Positions 1-7,753 of a DNA stretch of 9,319 bases are shown here, in pieces (positions within the stretch are counted from its first letter, which is position 1; every line of letters begins with the position of its first letter). The notes beneath the pieces were generated by a model, which saw only the letters and a list, made by a program, of their open reading frames with translations, did no database searches and was not told the DNA's origin. This DNA is from Spirochaeta sp. (GTDB lineage: Bacteria; Spirochaetota; Spirochaetia; DSM-27196; Alkalispirochaetaceae), in NCBI GenBank assembly GCA_007117185.1, contig SKHA01000014.1:1-9319 (forward strand). The letters are read 5' to 3'. The position numbers and the translations under genes were made by a program.

Positions 1-2431
1 AGGCGTCGCCGTGGTTCGGCACCGCATCGATCAACAGAGCCAGGGCGGCAGCCCCACCGTCGTGGTGGCGGTACTCCAGGCTGCCCTGATACTGCGGCAC
101 CCGGGTGAACCCGTGGTTCTCGCTGAGATAGCGCAGCATCTCGATATCCGGTTGAATCCCGTTCTCCAGCTTGCGGTACAGTTTGAGAAAGAGGCGGTCA
201 CCGTACAACACCGCCGAGTTGGATTGTTCCACCCTGACCACCGACGACGAGATCTCGCCGCTACCGGGAGCCCGCAGGTCCGCAAGGACTTTTCGCAGGG
301 CTCGTCCCCGGGAAACATCGATACTCCCGGTACGCTGCCGCGGGCCGAAGTACGCCAGCAGTTCCTGTCTGAAAACCTCGCTGACCATGCCGTCGTAGAG
401 AATGCCCTCTTCGGTACCGACAGTTACGCTGCCGATGACGCTGCCCGGGTCTTCCAGGTGCAGTACCTCCGCTGCATCTCCGGTTGCCAGTCCGACAGGT
501 ACCACGTAGCGTTCGATGGTGTCGTCGGTGTAGGTAACGTCGGTAATGAGAAGCCAGACGGCGGGTTTCTTGCCGCCGAAGGGGATCGTTCCGGTTATGG
601 CCACACCTTTGACCCGTCGTGATTTGCTTCGAAACCAGCGACAGGTGCGCATGTACTGGTACAGCACCTGTTTCTCCAGCGTCTCCCGGAGGGCCGTGTC
701 CAGGGTATCCCACTGGCGCGCCGTAAAGGTGATCCCGCCGTCCGTACCGGAAGCGGCGGTCTCCTCAACTACCGGCGGAATCAGCTCCATCCAGTAGAAG
801 TCGTTACTGCCCATAGTGATGGTGTAGGATTCGTCCCACACCGGAGGAAAGGTGGAGTGGCTGAACACCTCTTCCACCCCGTAACCCAGATAGTCGGTCA
901 TGCGCAGATCCACCACCTGGGTGTGACGGGAAAAGTTCACCGCCACCAGGACCGTCTGCTCCTGGTATGAGCGCACAAACGCGAATATCCGGTGGTTACT
1001 GGTGGACAGTATTTCGAGGGTTCCCCGGCTGAACGCCGGGAACCGTCGCCGGGTGGCGATCAGCCGCTTCATCCACCATAACAGCGAGGAGCCGTTGGCC
1101 TGCTGGGTTTCCACGTTTACCGCTTCAAAGTGATACTCCGAATCGATGATCACCGGGAGGTACAACTGCTGGGGATTCGCACCGGAAAACCCGGCGTTCC
1201 GGTCCGGGCTCCACTGCATCGGTGTGCGCACGCCGTCCCGGTCTCCGAGATACACGTTGTCCCCCATGCCGATCTCATCGCCGTAATACACCACAGGGGT
1301 ACCCGGCAGCGAAAAGAGGAGACTGTTCAGCAATTCTATCCCCCGGCGGTTGTTATCGAGGAGTGGCGCCAGGCGACGGCGGATTCCCAGGTTGATCCGG
1401 TGACGGGGGTCCCGACCGTAGGCGCGGTACATGTAGTCCCGTTCCTCATCGGTGACCATCTCCAGGGTGAGCTCGTCGTGGTTCCGCAGGAAGATGCCCC
1501 ACTGGGAGGTTTCCGGAATCTGCGGTGTCTGTTCCAGGATATCGATGACCGGGAAGCTGTCTTCCATCTTCATCGCCATGAACAGGCGCGGCATCAGGGG
1601 AAAATGAAACGCCATGTGGCACTCATCGCCGTCGTTCTCGCCAAAGTACGAAACCGCATCTTCCGGCCACTGGTTGGCTTCTGCCAGGAGCATGCGCCCG
1701 GGATAGTGCTGATCAACGTGAGTGCGCATCTTTTTCAGAAACTGGTGGGTCACCGGAAGGTTCTCGCAGTTGGTGTTCTCCCGTTCAAACAGATAGGGAA
1801 TCGCGTCAAGACGCAGCCCGTCCACCCCGAGGGCAAACCAGAAATCGAGCAGTTTGAACACCTCTTTCTGAACGTCCGGGTTGTCGAAGTTCAGATCCGG
1901 CTGGTGCGAGTAGAAACGGTGCCAGTAGTACGCCCCGGCGGTGGCGTCCCAGGTCCAGTTGGAGGTCTCGAAATCCTGGAAGATGATCCGCGCTTCGGTG
2001 TACTTCTCGGGGGTATCGCTCCAGACGTAATAGTCGCGCCAGCTGCTGCCCGGCGGCGCAGACCGGGACCGTTCAAACCAGGGATGGCGGTTGGAAGTAT
2101 GGTTGATCACCAGCTCAGTGATGACCCGCAACTGCCGCCGGTGCGCCTCTTTGAGAAAGCGCTTGAAATCCTGCATCGTGCCGTACGCTTCGTGAACGCT
2201 CCGGTAGTCCGAAATGTCGTATCCGTCATCGCGCCATGGAGAGGGATAGAACGGCAGAATCCAGATCGCGTTGATCCCGAGGTCTGCCAGATAATCCAGC
2301 TTCTCCGTCAGCCCCCGAAAATCACCCATCCCGTCGGCGTTGCTGTCAGCAAAGGATCTGACGTGGAGTTCATAGATGACAGCGTCTTTGTACCAGTCCA
2401 TGCGTTCGAGATTCATTGTTCCGGGGTTCAT
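1..2431 (-). CDS. treS: Trehalose synthase-maltokinase fusion (TreS-Mak/Pep2), C-terminus cut by window edge
   Basis: Cytoplasmic fusion enzyme. The first half isomerises trehalose and maltose; the second phosphorylates maltose with ATP to alpha-maltose 1-phosphate, the GlgE substrate. I translated 810 codons by hand from the ATG at 2431; the frame stays open to position 1, so the kinase C-terminus is missing. The GH13 domain opens with WYKDAVIYELHVRSF (about residue 13). Its catalytic triad is D209 (GLRLDA), E251 (LLAEANQW) and D319 (RNHDE). TreS signatures MQWSPDRNAGFS and AVNVETQQ follow. The maltokinase part starts near residue 575, with RWFRSKSR at about 598 (family form RWFaGKgR), EQSNSAVLYGDRLFLKLYRK near 734-753 with ATP-binding K750 likely, and AVPNHGDA at the cut end. 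The start is supported by GGAG eight bases upstream and a one-base overlap with the glgE stop (TAATG), implying translational coupling. M6 and M11 are alternative starts. Identification is very secure. Confidence 0.95.
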   Translation of the reverse strand, partial: MNPGTMNLERMDWYKDAVIYELHVRSFADSNADGMGDFRGLTEKLDYLADLGINAIWILPFYPSPWRDDGYDISDYRSVHEAYGTMQDFKRFLKEAHRRQLRVITELVINHTSNRHPWFERSRSAPPGSSWRDYYVWSDTPEKYTEARIIFQDFETSNWTWDATAGAYYWHRFYSHQPDLNFDNPDVQKEVFKLLDFWFALGVDGLRLDAIPYLFERENTNCENLPVTHQFLKKMRTHVDQHYPGRMLLAEANQWPEDAVSYFGENDGDECHMAFHFPLMPRLFMAMKMEDSFPVIDILEQTPQIPETSQWGIFLRNHDELTLEMVTDEERDYMYRAYGRDPRHRINLGIRRRLAPLLDNNRRGIELLNSLLFSLPGTPVVYYGDEIGMGDNVYLGDRDGVRTPMQWSPDRNAGFSGANPQQLYLPVIIDSEYHFEAVNVETQQANGSSLLWWMKRLIATRRRFPAFSRGTLEILSTSNHRIFAFVRSYQEQTVLVAVNFSRHTQVVDLRMTDYLGYGVEEVFSHSTFPPVWDESYTITMGSNDFYWMELIPPVVEETAASGTDGGITFTARQWDTLDTALRETLEKQVLYQYMRTCRWFRSKSRRVKGVAITGTIPFGGKKPAVWLLITDVTYTDDTIERYVVPVGLATGDAAEVLHLEDPGSVIGSVTVGTEEGILYDGMVSEVFRQELLAYFGPRQRTGSIDVSRGRALRKVLADLRAPGSGEISSSVVRVEQSNSAVLYGDRLFLKLYRKLENGIQPDIEMLRYLSENHGFTRVPQYQGSLEYRHHDGGAAALALLIDAVPNHGDA

Positions 2432-4401
2432 TACACAGTCTCCAATACGAAAATGTGCGCCGCCACGTCGGCAGGGCGCAGGGCGATGTAGTTCCAGGTG
2501 TCCTGCCAGGTGTAGGAGATCCCGGTGAGAAGATCTCTCACCACAAAGGGCAGCTTCTGCTCCAGCCCCACTGCCGCCGGGGAGAACTCCACCCACCCGC
2601 TCTGACCGTTCTGGTAGTCCATGTTGACGCAGACCAGGATGACATTGTCGCCCTCGTCGGTGCTCTTGCTGTAGCAGAGGAGACGGTTGTTGTCCACGCT
2701 GTGAAAGCGAAGGTTACGGTTGCTCTGCAGAGCGGGGTTGGTTCGGCGAATTCCGTTAACGGCGCTGATCAGCGGGGCCAGCGAATAGGTCTCATCGAGT
2801 CTCCAGGAGTGGATCTCGTATTTCTCCGAGTTCAGGTATTCCTCGCTGCCGGGACGTGCCGGAGTGGACTCCTGCAGTTCGAATACGGGACCGTAGATCC
2901 CGTAGTTGGAGCTGAGGGTGGACGCAAGAATGAAGCGGGCCACGTGAGCGGCGCGTCCACCGGACTGGAGGTCCTCGTGAAGGATGTCCGGCGTATTTGG
3001 CCAGAAGTTGGGCCGGAAGAACTCCGCGGGAGCCCCTCTGGTCAGTTCGGTGAGGTACTCCTGGAGCTCTGCCGGGGTGTTTCTCCAGGTGAAGTACGTA
3101 TAGGACTGGGTAAACCCGCCTTTGGCCAGGCGGTACATGCGCCGGGGCCGGGTGAACGCTTCGGCCAGGAAGATCACCGTTGGATCCTGGTGATGCACTT
3201 CAGCGATGACCCAGTCCCAGAACGGGAACGACTTGGTGTGGGGGTTATCTACTCGAAATACCGTGACACCCTGGGCGATCCAGTACAGAAAGATGTCCCG
3301 GAGTTCTTCCCAGAGGGCCTTCCAGTCAGGTGACTCGAAGTTGAGGGGGTAGATGTCCTGATACTTTTTGGGCGGGTTTTCCGCGTACTGCACCGAGCCG
3401 TCCGGGCGCTGCACAAACCACTGGGGGTGTTCCGTCACCCAGGGGTGATCCGGTGAGCACTGAAAGGCGATATCCAGGGCTATTTCCAGGCCCGCCTCTT
3501 TTGCCGCCGCAACGAGAGCACGAAAATCCTTGAGGGTGCCCAGTTGTGGATGGATCCCACGGTGTCCTCCCTCCTTCGACCCGATCGCCCAGGGAGACCC
3601 GGGGTCGTCCGGTCCCGCTGTCACCGCGTTGTTCTTTCCCTTCCGGGCGGTCACTCCCACCGGGTGAATGGGGGGGAGATAGAGAATGTCGAACCCCAGC
3701 CGGGAGACATAGGGCAGGCGGTTGATGACATCACGGAACGTCCCGTGGCGGTGAACGTTATCGGTGGCCGACCGGGGAAACAGCTCGTACCACGCGCTGA
3801 ACCCTGCCAGTTTGCGGTCTACCCACACCTGCAGCGGTGTTGCCAGGGTAACCGCATTCGTTCGGTCGGGCAGACGATCAACCGCCTGGATCACCCCTGC
3901 GTCCAGGGCGCGATCGATGCGGGACTGCAGGAGGTTGGAACGCTCTTCCAGAAACGCCGCCGCTTCCGCAAGAAGGCGTGCAGCGCTGCCACTGCCCCGC
4001 TCTGCCACCGTCCGCAGATGGTCCGCCCCTACCAGCAGGTCCACCTCCTCAACGATTCCGGCAGCGGCTTTTTTGCGCAACCCCTCCCGCCAGGTCAGCA
4101 GGTGGTCAACCCAGGCAACCACGGTATACTCCCATGGACCAACCTCATCGACGGAAAAGGAAGCGCCCCACCGGTCGTTACCCTGGTCGGTCATGGCAAC
4201 CTCGTTCCAGCGGCCTTTGGATCCCCGGCGGTAGCGAGCGACAACACGAAGCATGTCGTGGCCGTCGCACAGCACATCTGCGGTGACGGTGATCAGTTCT
4301 CCAACGACCCGTTTGACCGGATACAGGCCGGCGTCCACCTGCGGTTCCACTCGATCGATGACGACTCGTTTTGTCCCTGCCTGGGGTGTTGTTACTGCCA
4401 T
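2431..4401 (-). CDS. glgE: GlgE, alpha-1,4-glucan:maltose-1-phosphate maltosyltransferase (GH13_3)
   Basis: Transfers maltose from alpha-maltose 1-phosphate to the non-reducing end of an alpha-1,4-glucan, releasing phosphate; it acts in the cytoplasm. The protein is 656 residues from the ATG at 4401, against about 675-700 in characterised family members. The N-terminal beta-sandwich starts with RVVIDRVEPQVDAG and is followed by a helical insert. The GH13 barrel starts around FPRSATDNVHRHGTF and contains LPPIHPVGVTARKGKNN. Catalytic residues read as D385 (FRVDNPHTK), E414 (FLAEAF) and D472 (NTPDIL), the family's nucleophile, acid/base and third aspartate. The C-terminal beta domain ends in HIFVLETV. 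The start is uncertain: a TTG at 4431 would add ten residues, an in-frame TAA lies just beyond it, and neither start has a clear Shine-Dalgarno sequence. The gene lies 43 (or 13) bases after the sensor kinase and overlaps treS by one base, which fits one operon feeding maltose 1-phosphate straight to this enzyme. Confidence 0.95.
   Translation of the reverse strand: MAVTTPQAGTKRVVIDRVEPQVDAGLYPVKRVVGELITVTADVLCDGHDMLRVVARYRRGSKGRWNEVAMTDQGNDRWGASFSVDEVGPWEYTVVAWVDHLLTWREGLRKKAAAGIVEEVDLLVGADHLRTVAERGSGSAARLLAEAAAFLEERSNLLQSRIDRALDAGVIQAVDRLPDRTNAVTLATPLQVWVDRKLAGFSAWYELFPRSATDNVHRHGTFRDVINRLPYVSRLGFDILYLPPIHPVGVTARKGKNNAVTAGPDDPGSPWAIGSKEGGHRGIHPQLGTLKDFRALVAAAKEAGLEIALDIAFQCSPDHPWVTEHPQWFVQRPDGSVQYAENPPKKYQDIYPLNFESPDWKALWEELRDIFLYWIAQGVTVFRVDNPHTKSFPFWDWVIAEVHHQDPTVIFLAEAFTRPRRMYRLAKGGFTQSYTYFTWRNTPAELQEYLTELTRGAPAEFFRPNFWPNTPDILHEDLQSGGRAAHVARFILASTLSSNYGIYGPVFELQESTPARPGSEEYLNSEKYEIHSWRLDETYSLAPLISAVNGIRRTNPALQSNRNLRFHSVDNNRLLCYSKSTDEGDNVILVCVNMDYQNGQSGWVEFSPAAVGLEQKLPFVVRDLLTGISYTWQDTWNYIALRPADVAAHIFVLETV
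2440..2443 (-). promoter_or_regulatory. Shine-Dalgarno of treS inside the end of glgE
   Basis: GGAG on the minus strand lies eight bases before the ATG at 2431-2429. It is inside the last codons of glgE, whose TAA shares its final A with that ATG. This supports the chosen treS start over the in-frame ATGs five and ten codons later, and suggests re-initiation by ribosomes finishing glgE. Confidence 0.7.
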
Positions 4402-4444
4402 AGGGGTAATTCTACACGATCCCGGACGCAATGTTGAGGGTGGG

Positions 4445-7400
4445 TCAGCGGTTTATTGCCGGAAGGGTGACAGTGACCTCCGTCCCGGAACCCACGACGC
4501 TTTCAACGGTGATCCGGCCGTTCTGGCGTTCCACCAGGTCGCGGCACAGGGCAAGACCAAAACCACTGCCCCGTTCTCCCTCCGTACCGGTTGTTCTGGT
4601 TCGGGACCCCACATCAAAGAGCGTCGCCAGCAGGTCCGGGGGTATTCCCACCCCGGAATCCCGGATGACAATCGTTCCTTCGCCGTGGCCCTGCAGAATC
4701 CACTCAACTGCCACTGTTCCACCGGTGCCGGTAAACTTGACGGCGTTGTTCACCAGATTCTCAAGAACAACCCGGATCATGTTGGGATCCGCTAGGACCC
4801 TGAGGTTGTCGTCACCGGAGAACTCCATCTCGATTGATTTCGCCTGGGCAGCGCTGCGGTACGACTCCATGACCTCCACGGCGACAACGGTCAGGCTCAC
4901 CGGAATGGGGACGACAGTCAGCCCCCGGGACTGCACCCGGGCCCATTCCAGGAGGTTTTCCAGCATGCGCATTAACCCCCGGGAGGTACTCTGGAGGGTC
5001 TGGAAAATCTCTTCCACCGTCTCCGGTGGATAACTCCTTACGTCAGAAGCGGCACCGTTGCAAATGCTGGCGATGCCCGCCATGGGCCCGCGCAGATCGT
5101 GGGCGATGATGGAAAAGAAGCGGTCCTTCACCGCATTTGCGGTGCTCAGTTCGGCGGTACGCTCCTGAACGGTGGCTTCAAGTTTGGCGTTCTGTCGCCG
5201 CAGAGATCTGGTTCTCAGGGAGTATGCCAGGACCCCCATGGAGAGCAGCAGCAGAATCACAGCAGAGACAAAGAGTCGGGTCTGCCAGAACGGCGGGGTA
5301 ATCACGATGGTGCGAACCGCCACGGCGGGGCTGATATTGCCTCGGGCGTCGATTCCGATCACCTCGAAACGATACGTTCCCGGGGAGAGGTTGGTGTAGT
5401 TTGCCGTGTTTGACTGTCCAGCGTCGATCCAGCGCTCATCAAGCCCGGCCAGTCGATACTGGTAGCTGTTTCGTCCGGGGACGGTAAACTCAAGGACTGC
5501 AAACCTGAACCCGAGGGCGTTCTGGCGATAGTCCAGTTGGAGGGGGTCCTCGTTCCTGAGCACCCCGGAGACAAAGGTATCGGTGATGACAGTACGCGGC
5601 GATACCGTACCGTGACTGCGGCGCTGCGGAACAACCCTGATCACCTCAGAGAACCCTCCAAAGAGCAGCGCACCGTCGCTGTCACGCAGCGATCCCGTAG
5701 AGAACTCCCGCAGGTGCAGGCCATCCCGCTCGTCCAGCAGGGAGATTTCGCCGCTGTCCGGGTCCAGGACGTTCATACCGTTGGGCGTGGCGATGTACAG
5801 ACGGCCGTCATTGCCCTCCTGCAGCGCCGTGACGGTATTGGTGGACAGGCCGTTCACCGTTGTGTAGTGGCTGAAGGTTCCGCTGGCGCGGTCGAAGCGG
5901 TTCAGCCCGCCGCTGCGGGAACCAACCCACAGGGTCCCCCGGGAATCGATCAGGATGTTGCTGGTGTTGCTGGCGCTGATCCCCCGGGTGTTATCGGGGT
6001 CATAGAGAAATCGCTGAAAGCTGGTGGCGTCCGGGAGCAACCGGTTGAGACCGTCGTTGGTGGCCACCCAGAGCGTGCCATCTCGATCGAACGCAAGGTC
6101 GTAGACCAGGTTGTTGGAGAGGCTGCCGGGGTCTTCCGGTAGGTGTGAAAAGGCCACTGCAGGCTCGGTACTCCGGGGGTCCCAGCGAAACACCCCGTTA
6201 CTGTAGGTCCCGATCCAGACGTACCCCCGGGGGCCGCGGATCATGCGGTACACAATGGGGTCGGGAACGATATCCAGCAGCTCGAAGCGGCCAGGCCCGG
6301 TGCCTTCCGGAGGATAGTAGCGATTGATCCCTCCGTGAGTGGAGACAAGTACAGTACCCTCCGGCTCCGCAAGCAGTCCGTTGACGATTCCGTTGCTGAT
6401 GGCGCCGGGGTCATGGGGATTCGGGAGATACTGTCTGATCCGCCCGGATTCGCGATCCATCACGTTGAGTCCGCCGTTCTGCAATCCGATGTACAGATCG
6501 CCCCTGGGGTCGTGGCGCATCATCACGTGGACCTTTCCCGTCCCCGGCCGATACTCCTGCGGTAGTTCCGGTCCAAGAAACCGGAAGCTGAGGCGACTGC
6601 GATCCACCTTGCTGATTCCGTTGCCGTTGGTCCCTACCCAGAGGATCCCTGATGCGTCCTCGAAGATCGAATAGACTACGTCGTGGGCAAGGCTGTGGGA
6701 TACCCCGGGCTGGTGTCGGTAGGTGTACTGTTGTCCCGTTTCAGGATCCAGAACCACCAACCCCCCGCCCCAGGTGGCGGCGAGAACCAGCCCGTCCCGG
6801 GTTACCCTGACGGCATATACCCGGTTGTCACTCAGGGGATACTCCCGGGTCTCCCCGGTGTCGCTGTCGAAGCGGATCAGGCCGGCGTCCCAGACGGCCA
6901 GCCAGAGTGCTCCCCCCGCGTCCTCGTCGATGGCCATCACGTAGGGAGATGAGAAGTGCTCCGCCCCCCAGGTGGTAAATGCAACCCCTGTCGGGGCGGC
7001 AGGTTCCGGTGAGACCCGTGAGAGGCCTCCCAGGGACCCGACCCACAGCCCGCCCCGGCTGCTCCGGAAAACCGAACGCACCGTGTTGTGAGGCAGACCG
7101 TCAGCAGTGTCGGCATGGAGGAACCTGGTGAAGACGCCCTCTTCGGGGCTGTCCAGGCGGTTCAGTCCGCCCAGGGTGGCCACCCACAGCGTTCCGCTGT
7201 CGTCTTCGGTGATTCCGGTAACGACGTTATTGCTGAGTGACCGGTGCTCTCCTTCGGCATGGGAAAAGGGCGTGAAAGCGCCGGTAGCGGTGTCGTAACG
7301 ATCAAGACCGCCGTAGGTACCCACCCAGAGGGCACCGTCAGCCCCGAAGTACGCCGTCTGTACCAGCTGATTGGAGAGAGAGTCCCGATTGAACGGCTCG

Positions 7401-7645
7401 GCGGTGATCACGTCCATGGTGTAGCCGTCGTAGCGGTGGAGCCCCGCCTGGGACCCGAACCAGAGAAACCCCGTCTCGTCCTGCAGGACGATTGAGACGG
7501 AGGAGTTCACCAGTCCGTCCCGATAGGTGATCTGGTCAAACTCCCAGCTGCCGTCGAGACCACTGGTGAGTTCACCCTGCACCACCGCCGGGAGAACAAA
7601 CAGGAGACAACCGATGCAGACCCAGCGAGAAAGTTTCCTGTTCAT
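4445..7645 (-). CDS. Periplasmic two-component-regulator-propeller sensor histidine kinase
   Basis: Predicted inner-membrane sensor kinase of 1066 residues. A signal peptide (about 1-24, hydrophobic CIGCLLFVLPAVV) leads into a long periplasmic sensor. I count 14 propeller repeats (about residues 45-675) of the pattern DG-LWVGT-GGLNRxD, enough for two seven-bladed propellers. A Y_Y_Y domain follows (about 722-785; YQYRLAGLDERW, LSPGTYRFEV), then one membrane helix (about 791-809). A short coiled coil (LRRQNAKLEATVQERTAEL) leads into a HisKA domain with phospho-acceptor H849 in AHDLRGPM. The HATPase has N box LENLVNNAVKF (about 960), G1 DSGVGI (about 996) and G2 GSGFGLAL (about 1027). It ends at LPAINR with no receiver or DNA-binding domain, unlike Bacteroides hybrid systems with the same sensor. 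In that family the sensor binds glycan fragments; a sugar ligand here is inference. No response-regulator gene is in the window. It is probably first gene of the glgE-treS operon. Confidence 0.93.
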   Translation of the reverse strand: MNRKLSRWVCIGCLLFVLPAVVQGELTSGLDGSWEFDQITYRDGLVNSSVSIVLQDETGFLWFGSQAGLHRYDGYTMDVITAEPFNRDSLSNQLVQTAYFGADGALWVGTYGGLDRYDTATGAFTPFSHAEGEHRSLSNNVVTGITEDDSGTLWVATLGGLNRLDSPEEGVFTRFLHADTADGLPHNTVRSVFRSSRGGLWVGSLGGLSRVSPEPAAPTGVAFTTWGAEHFSSPYVMAIDEDAGGALWLAVWDAGLIRFDSDTGETREYPLSDNRVYAVRVTRDGLVLAATWGGGLVVLDPETGQQYTYRHQPGVSHSLAHDVVYSIFEDASGILWVGTNGNGISKVDRSRLSFRFLGPELPQEYRPGTGKVHVMMRHDPRGDLYIGLQNGGLNVMDRESGRIRQYLPNPHDPGAISNGIVNGLLAEPEGTVLVSTHGGINRYYPPEGTGPGRFELLDIVPDPIVYRMIRGPRGYVWIGTYSNGVFRWDPRSTEPAVAFSHLPEDPGSLSNNLVYDLAFDRDGTLWVATNDGLNRLLPDATSFQRFLYDPDNTRGISASNTSNILIDSRGTLWVGSRSGGLNRFDRASGTFSHYTTVNGLSTNTVTALQEGNDGRLYIATPNGMNVLDPDSGEISLLDERDGLHLREFSTGSLRDSDGALLFGGFSEVIRVVPQRRSHGTVSPRTVITDTFVSGVLRNEDPLQLDYRQNALGFRFAVLEFTVPGRNSYQYRLAGLDERWIDAGQSNTANYTNLSPGTYRFEVIGIDARGNISPAVAVRTIVITPPFWQTRLFVSAVILLLLSMGVLAYSLRTRSLRRQNAKLEATVQERTAELSTANAVKDRFFSIIAHDLRGPMAGIASICNGAASDVRSYPPETVEEIFQTLQSTSRGLMRMLENLLEWARVQSRGLTVVPIPVSLTVVAVEVMESYRSAAQAKSIEMEFSGDDNLRVLADPNMIRVVLENLVNNAVKFTGTGGTVAVEWILQGHGEGTIVIRDSGVGIPPDLLATLFDVGSRTRTTGTEGERGSGFGLALCRDLVERQNGRITVESVVGSGTEVTVTLPAINR

Positions 7646-7653
7646 TTGTAGTA

Positions 7654-7682
7654 AGTGTAGCGCGGTTTACCGGTTCCGTCAC
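7654..7682 (-). promoter_or_regulatory. Candidate promoter of the sensor kinase operon
   Basis: Read on the minus strand, GTGACG (7682-7677) and TACACT (7659-7654) are separated by exactly 17 bases. Each matches the sigma70 consensus at four of six positions. Only eight bases separate the -10 box from the kinase ATG at 7645, so transcription would begin at or just before the start codon. There is no Shine-Dalgarno sequence upstream of that ATG. The boxes are moderate matches in a short region, so this is plausible rather than firm. Confidence 0.4.
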
Positions 7683-7686
7683 GGTA
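7668..7686. repeat. Short inverted repeat between the divergent promoters
   Basis: TACCG (7668-7672) and CGGTA (7682-7686) form a perfect 5-base inverted repeat with a nine-base gap. It surrounds the candidate -35 box of the kinase promoter and lies just left of the ilvE -35 box. It could be an operator half-site pair, but repeats this short arise by chance. Confidence 0.2.
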
Positions 7687-7689
7687 CAT

Positions 7690-7719
7690 TTGACAGAAAT
7701 GCGCGGCCCTATCTATACT
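7690..7719 (+). promoter_or_regulatory. Sigma70-type promoter of ilvE
   Basis: A perfect TTGACA (7690-7695) is followed after 18 bases by TATACT (7714-7719), five of six matches to the -10 consensus. Transcription would start near 7726, leaving a leader of about 28 bases that contains the ribosome binding site. It is the strongest promoter-like sequence I see in the window. It lies divergent to the kinase operon promoter. Confidence 0.75.
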
Positions 7720-7742
7720 CACCGTCACATTCAGGTCCCTAC

Positions 7743-7746
7743 GGAG
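7743..7746 (+). promoter_or_regulatory. Shine-Dalgarno of ilvE
   Basis: GGAG lies seven bases before the ATG at 7754, good spacing for initiation. It fixes the ilvE start used here. Confidence 0.75.
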
Positions 7747-7753
7747 TAATCCT

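Noticed and set aside
1130..2491. A 453-codon plus-strand open frame antisense to treS
   Set aside because: Its translation has no recognisable domain, while the opposite strand encodes a complete GH13 domain with all catalytic motifs. Long antisense frames are expected where a GC-rich gene avoids codons whose complements are stops.
2416..4437. Plus-strand open frames of 305 and 297 codons antisense to glgE
   Set aside because: They lie entirely over the well-supported glgE, have no ribosome binding site that I can see, and read as composition-driven shadow sequence.
4445..7645. The 14 repeats of the kinase as a DNA tandem repeat or satellite
   Set aside because: The repeats are protein-level propeller blades with diverged DNA, so they are part of the sensor domain and not a separate repeat element.
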